Source of the DNA: CAYLHB01 sp041908795
GTDB taxonomy: Bacteria; Patescibacteriota; Minisyncoccia; Phycocordibacterales; UBA12088
DNA: 22,410 nt
NCBI GenBank assembly: GCA_041908795.1
Contig: JAYRER010000041.1
Coordinates: 1-22,410 of the forward strand
Direction: 5' to 3'
Shown here: positions 20,169 to 22,410 of the stretch, piece by piece
How the letters are laid out: each line of letters begins with the position of its first letter
How positions within the stretch are numbered: position 1 is the stretch's first letter
Program-made: the position numbers and the translations under genes
The notes under the pieces: model-generated
Told to the model about the DNA's origin: nothing
What the model saw: only the letters and a program-made list of their open reading frames with translations
Database searches by the model: none

Positions 20169-20753
20169 TTAGGCGAAGAGTTGCGCCTGCTGCTCCCTGA
20201 GGCGCTCTGCGAGTTCGCCAAAAAGCGGCCCCACAAGGGGCTCGTTCCCGATGGCGGGCTCCTTGTTGGCCAAGAGCTGGGCGAGGCTGATTCCGTGCAG
20301 TTTCCAAGCCGCTCCACCGCTTAGGTAAATATTGAGTACCGGAATGAGTTTATCGAGCGCATGTATAAACACACTTTCAGGGTCGCTACGTAATTCATAG
20401 TGGGAAATGTGATCGGTCAGATCGCTGAAGTGTGGGTACTCTTCCTTAAGCTGAACCAATGCGCGCGCTTCACGCTCTTTCTTGTCTTTGCGTGCTTCTG
20501 TATCGTAAAACGATGTGTCACCCGCATGCACCTCAACAAGGTCGTGTACCAGGGCGTAACGTAGTGCGAGATCAAGATTAAGCGAATTGTTGGAGTTGGA
20601 GAGCACGTACCATGCCAAGAGCGCGAGTTGGCCCGTATGCTCAAGGTCATTCTCTGGACGAGTGCTTTGCTGTATGGAAACGGTGCGCTCTATGGCACGA
20701 AAGGTGTTGGTGCAGGAGACAAATTGTAAGAGCGCGTCGAGTTTGGTGTGCAT
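20169..20753 (-). CDS. HD-domain phosphohydrolase (YfbR/HD_3-like)
   Basis: HD-domain proteins are metal-dependent phosphohydrolases; the YfbR group removes phosphate from deoxynucleoside monophosphates. The 194-residue product has the metal ligands expected of the group: H39 in ENDLEHTGQLALLA, H70-D71 in YALVHDLVEVHAGDT with E74 nearby, and D134 in FIHALDKLIPVL. These match the H...HD...D arrangement and the HD_3 signature HDLxExxxGD. The C-terminal half is helical. Start at ATG 20753 leaves an AGGAGGT about 18 bases upstream, too far to act unless the intervening GGTAC-TG-GTACC hairpin folds. Substrate is a guess; nucleotide clean-up is the likeliest role. Confidence 0.85.
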   Translation of the reverse strand: MHTKLDALLQFVSCTNTFRAIERTVSIQQSTRPENDLEHTGQLALLAWYVLSNSNNSLNLDLALRYALVHDLVEVHAGDTSFYDTEARKDKKEREARALVQLKEEYPHFSDLTDHISHYELRSDPESVFIHALDKLIPVLNIYLSGGAAWKLHGISLAQLLANKEPAIGNEPLVGPLFGELAERLREQQAQLFA

Positions 20754-20850
20754 AGCTCGTGTGGTACCAGTACCTCCTCGGTCATAGTACGGTCAGGTGC
20801 ATGGCCGGCGCTACGATGCCAACGTATGCAGACAGAGAAGTTTCGTTTTG

Positions 20851-20922
20851 TGCCCCCGCGAGGAATCGAACCTCGATTACGGGATCCGCAATCCCGTGTT
20901 CTATCCATTAAACTACGGGGGC
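20851..20922 (-). tRNA. tRNA-Arg (anticodon GCG)
   Basis: The 72-base minus-strand sequence folds cleanly: acceptor GCCCCCG/CGGGGGC, D stem GTTT/GAAC (one G-U), anticodon stem CGGGA/TCCCG with loop TTGCGGA, so positions 34-36 are GCG, T stem GAGGT/with loop TCGATTC, discriminator A. GCG reads CGC and CGU directly, without inosine. Most bacteria use ACG for these codons. CCA is not encoded. Confidence 0.93.
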
Positions 20923-20932
20923 AATGCGACCC

Positions 20933-20941
20933 ACCATACCA
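20933..20941 (-). promoter_or_regulatory. Extended -10 promoter of tRNA-Arg
   Basis: TGGTATGGT on the minus strand is an extended -10 (TGn plus TATGGT, hexamer 20933-20938), predicting a start a few bases before the tRNA 5' end at 20922. No good -35 is visible, as expected for an extended -10 promoter. Confidence 0.55.
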
Positions 20942-20992
20942 GAAAACCTACGCCACCGCACGTTTTGTGTTAGGAGAGGTGCGGACGAACGT

Positions 20993-21490
20993 TTAAAAAC
21001 CCAACCACTCCATCACGTGGTGCGTGAGCGGCTCGTGCATCTCCTCGTCGGGGAGAAAGTCGAGGAGAAAGTCGTGTACGTGGTCAGGTTCGATGCCCTC
21101 GAGGGGTACGATGATGAGGGGTACGATAAAACTCTTCGGTTTCAAAATGAGTTTTGGTGTCTGCTCATGGTGCACTTCGCTTATGTGGAATGCGTTGAGT
21201 GATTTAAAGGGATAGAGTTTGTCGTCTATCCTCACACCACGCTGGGTGAGCGCAAAGGAGACCATATCAGGTTCGCGCGCCGCGAACACCGCGAGCGCAA
21301 ACCCGCCCACGAGGAGGAGTACCGCGAGGAGGATATTATTGACCACGAGGGAGCCGACGATACCTGCGAGCACTACAAGTCCAAGTGCCCAAAACCAATC
21401 ACTCGACTTCTCGGTGTGGTTGTACTCAAGCGCCTGCCAATGCATGGGTTTTCGCAGGGTGTGGTGGGGTGCGTGTGTGATCGCATCCAT
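20993..21490 (-). CDS. Two-helix membrane protein with a C-terminal beta-rich domain
   Basis: I start at ATG 21490 (MDAITHAPHH), because the frame's extra 28 residues upstream have no plausible signal and overlap the upstream intergenic region. The 165-residue protein has a short N-terminal soluble part, two adjacent membrane helices (about 31-50 and 53-71) forming a hairpin, then a roughly 90-residue soluble domain with alternating hydrophobic residues (VSFALTQRGVRIDDKLYPFK, then KLILKPKSFIVPLIIVPL). This layout resembles bacterial PH-like membrane proteins common in CPR genomes. I do not assign a function. It begins 19 bases after the nucleotidyltransferase stop on the same strand, so the two form an operon. 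Confidence 0.72.
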   Translation of the reverse strand: MDAITHAPHHTLRKPMHWQALEYNHTEKSSDWFWALGLVVLAGIVGSLVVNNILLAVLLLVGGFALAVFAAREPDMVSFALTQRGVRIDDKLYPFKSLNAFHISEVHHEQTPKLILKPKSFIVPLIIVPLEGIEPDHVHDFLLDFLPDEEMHEPLTHHVMEWLGF

Positions 21491-21509
21491 AGGCACAGTG
21501 TAGCACGAG

Positions 21510-22223
21510 CTACACTGTGGAAGTGAAAGATTCCACAGGAGAACTCCCACGCAGTGCAAGCATTGCTTCTGCACCTGGTATGTCCTCGGGGCGGTTTACC
21601 GGGTACCAGAAAGAAACTTTTGAAATTGCAACGGGGTTCTTTTTTGCATACAGATCAATGACTTCTGTGAGATAGTATTCGCGACCCTCAGGTAACTCTT
21701 CGTAATAATCAAAAATAACTGGGGTGAGTACGAGGCCGGCGGCACACACAAGATTGCTGGGTGGATTTGCCGGCTTTTCAACAACAGTTTCCACAAAGCC
21801 CTCGCTATTGAGGACGATTACTCCGAAGCGGTGTGGTTCCTCATGCTCGTAGGCAAGAAGGCACGCTTCGTGGTCAAGAGCTCGCGTGATACTCTCGGTG
21901 TCGATGAGGTCGTCGCCATAGAGGAGCAAGAATCGGCCATTGAGAAGCCCCTTTGCGCGACGCAGTGCATCAGCGGTGCCCAACTTTTCTTTTTGCCACA
22001 CAAACTTAATAGATCGTCCAGCAAAACGTTCGCCGATTTTGTTGACGAGATCTTCGCCACGATAGCCCACAACGAGGATGACCTCGGTGATCGAAGAGGG
22101 GAGGGCTCGTATTATATGCTCAATCAGGGGCTTACCTGCGACTTCGACGAGCTGTTTCGGTCTATCATTAGTGAGTGGGCGCATGCGCACCCCTTCTCCG
22201 GCACAGAGTATGATCGCCTGCAT
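21510..22223 (-). CDS. Sugar-phosphate nucleotidyltransferase (RmlA/GlmU-N-like)
   Basis: This enzyme makes an NDP-sugar from NTP and a sugar 1-phosphate. The Rossmann-type N-terminus reads MQAIILCAGEGVRMRPLTND with R13 and the PK at 22-23, the signature LxAGxGxRxxPLT...PK of the nucleotidyltransferase family. Further marks are VILVVGYRGEDL, GTADALRRAK, YGDDLID, VETVVEKPANPPSNL and the late W/Y/N segment. At 237 residues it is the single catalytic domain, without the left-handed beta-helix acyltransferase of full GlmU. Substrate is not decided by sequence: glucose-, dTDP- or GlcNAc-type sugars for wall or surface polymers. It is cotranscribed with the downstream membrane protein. Confidence 0.88.
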   Translation of the reverse strand: MQAIILCAGEGVRMRPLTNDRPKQLVEVAGKPLIEHIIRALPSSITEVILVVGYRGEDLVNKIGERFAGRSIKFVWQKEKLGTADALRRAKGLLNGRFLLLYGDDLIDTESITRALDHEACLLAYEHEEPHRFGVIVLNSEGFVETVVEKPANPPSNLVCAAGLVLTPVIFDYYEELPEGREYYLTEVIDLYAKKNPVAISKVSFWYPVNRPEDIPGAEAMLALRGSSPVESFTSTV

Positions 22224-22256
22224 GAACGAGGGCTACTAATTAGCGATAATACGGAG

Positions 22257-22262
22257 ATTATA
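22257..22262 (-). promoter_or_regulatory. Promoter (-10) of the nucleotidyltransferase operon
   Basis: TATAAT on the minus strand, preceded directly by TG, lies 33 bases before the ATG at 22223, so the predicted leader is about 27 bases. The leader contains no Shine-Dalgarno sequence. The -35 (TTGCCG or similar, 16 bases upstream) is weak. The rest of the window end, 22263-22410, holds no ORF I can support; another TATAAT lies at 22391-22396 on the plus strand. Confidence 0.6.
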
Positions 22263-22410
22263 CACTAGAGTCTTTGGTCGGCAAATGACGGTTGCAGACA
22301 ACGAAATGAAAGGGTAGGCTGGTGTGCATGCGAAACTATCGAATGAATAATGAAAGACTAAGGATACAATCAAATACATTGCTCTGCTTGTATAATTTTT
22401 TGAAAAATCC

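Noticed and set aside
22391..22396. Plus-strand TATAAT near the window end
   Set aside because: No good -35 and the following gene lies outside the window, so it cannot be judged.
1..22410. CRISPR array or rRNA genes
   Set aside because: No regularly spaced repeats and no rRNA signature sequences were seen in the window.
1..22410. Recoding of TGA as glycine, known from some CPR phyla
   Set aside because: TGA ends several complete genes here (for example the DciA-like ORF and the IS30 end) and does not interrupt conserved proteins.

Overview
The window looks like a chromosomal segment of a Patescibacteria/CPR bacterium, probably a member of the Parcubacteria group. This is inferred from compact housekeeping genes, start codons that mostly lack Shine-Dalgarno sequences, trimmed versions of universal proteins (YebC, DNA polymerase I, HolA, a Mur ligase without its N-terminal domain), a 3'-end CCA missing from both tRNA genes, and small acidic or membrane orphans of the kind found in these genomes. 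TGA, TAA and TAG all serve as stops, so the standard bacterial code applies. The taxonomic call rests on protein style and not on a marker-gene search.

Replication origin (1-3282): the 3' end of an IS30-type transposase, then dnaA with DnaA boxes in its promoter, an AT-rich dnaA-dnaN gap with DnaA boxes and a TAG trinucleotide run (probable oriC), dnaN, and a short DciA/DUF721-like gene 4 bases after dnaN. Cell wall and translation (3333-7143): a class A penicillin-binding protein on the minus strand, divergent from tyrS, which ends in a perfect GC-rich hairpin.

Recombination block (7178-9750): on the minus strand ruvB, yebC, ruvC and a 45-residue very acidic ORF. ruvA lies apart at 19099-19674, so all RuvABC parts are in the window. 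Between ruvB and the pilus ATPase gene is a 250-base gap with a long-range inverted pairing (9577-9717), the best candidate here for an unannotated RNA or mobile element.

Accessory patch (9750-12500): a PilB/GspE ATPase without the usual zinc-binding cysteines, and divergent from it a consensus sigma-70 promoter driving two small cysteine-containing lipoproteins. These are the only genes in the window with strong, well-placed Shine-Dalgarno sequences. The first appears frameshifted inside its signal peptide. An intrinsic terminator closes the unit.

Second replication/translation block (12531-16265): tsaE, polA without a working proofreading domain, and a holA-like delta subunit. The remainder (16262-22223) holds an orphan protein, tRNA-Lys(UUU), a DoxX-like membrane protein, a SpoU/TrmH methyltransferase, a MurE-like ligase, ruvA, rpsT, an HD-domain hydrolase, tRNA-Arg(GCG), a two-helix membrane protein and a sugar nucleotidyltransferase. 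Two related AT-rich inverted-repeat elements lie in intergenic gaps at 13011-13089 and 18998-19084.

Most of the window is ordinary core genome. The items most worth a second look are the structured gap at 9525-9717, the lipoprotein pair, the repeated inverted-repeat elements, the origin layout, the apparent leaderless transcription and the tRNA-Arg(GCG).
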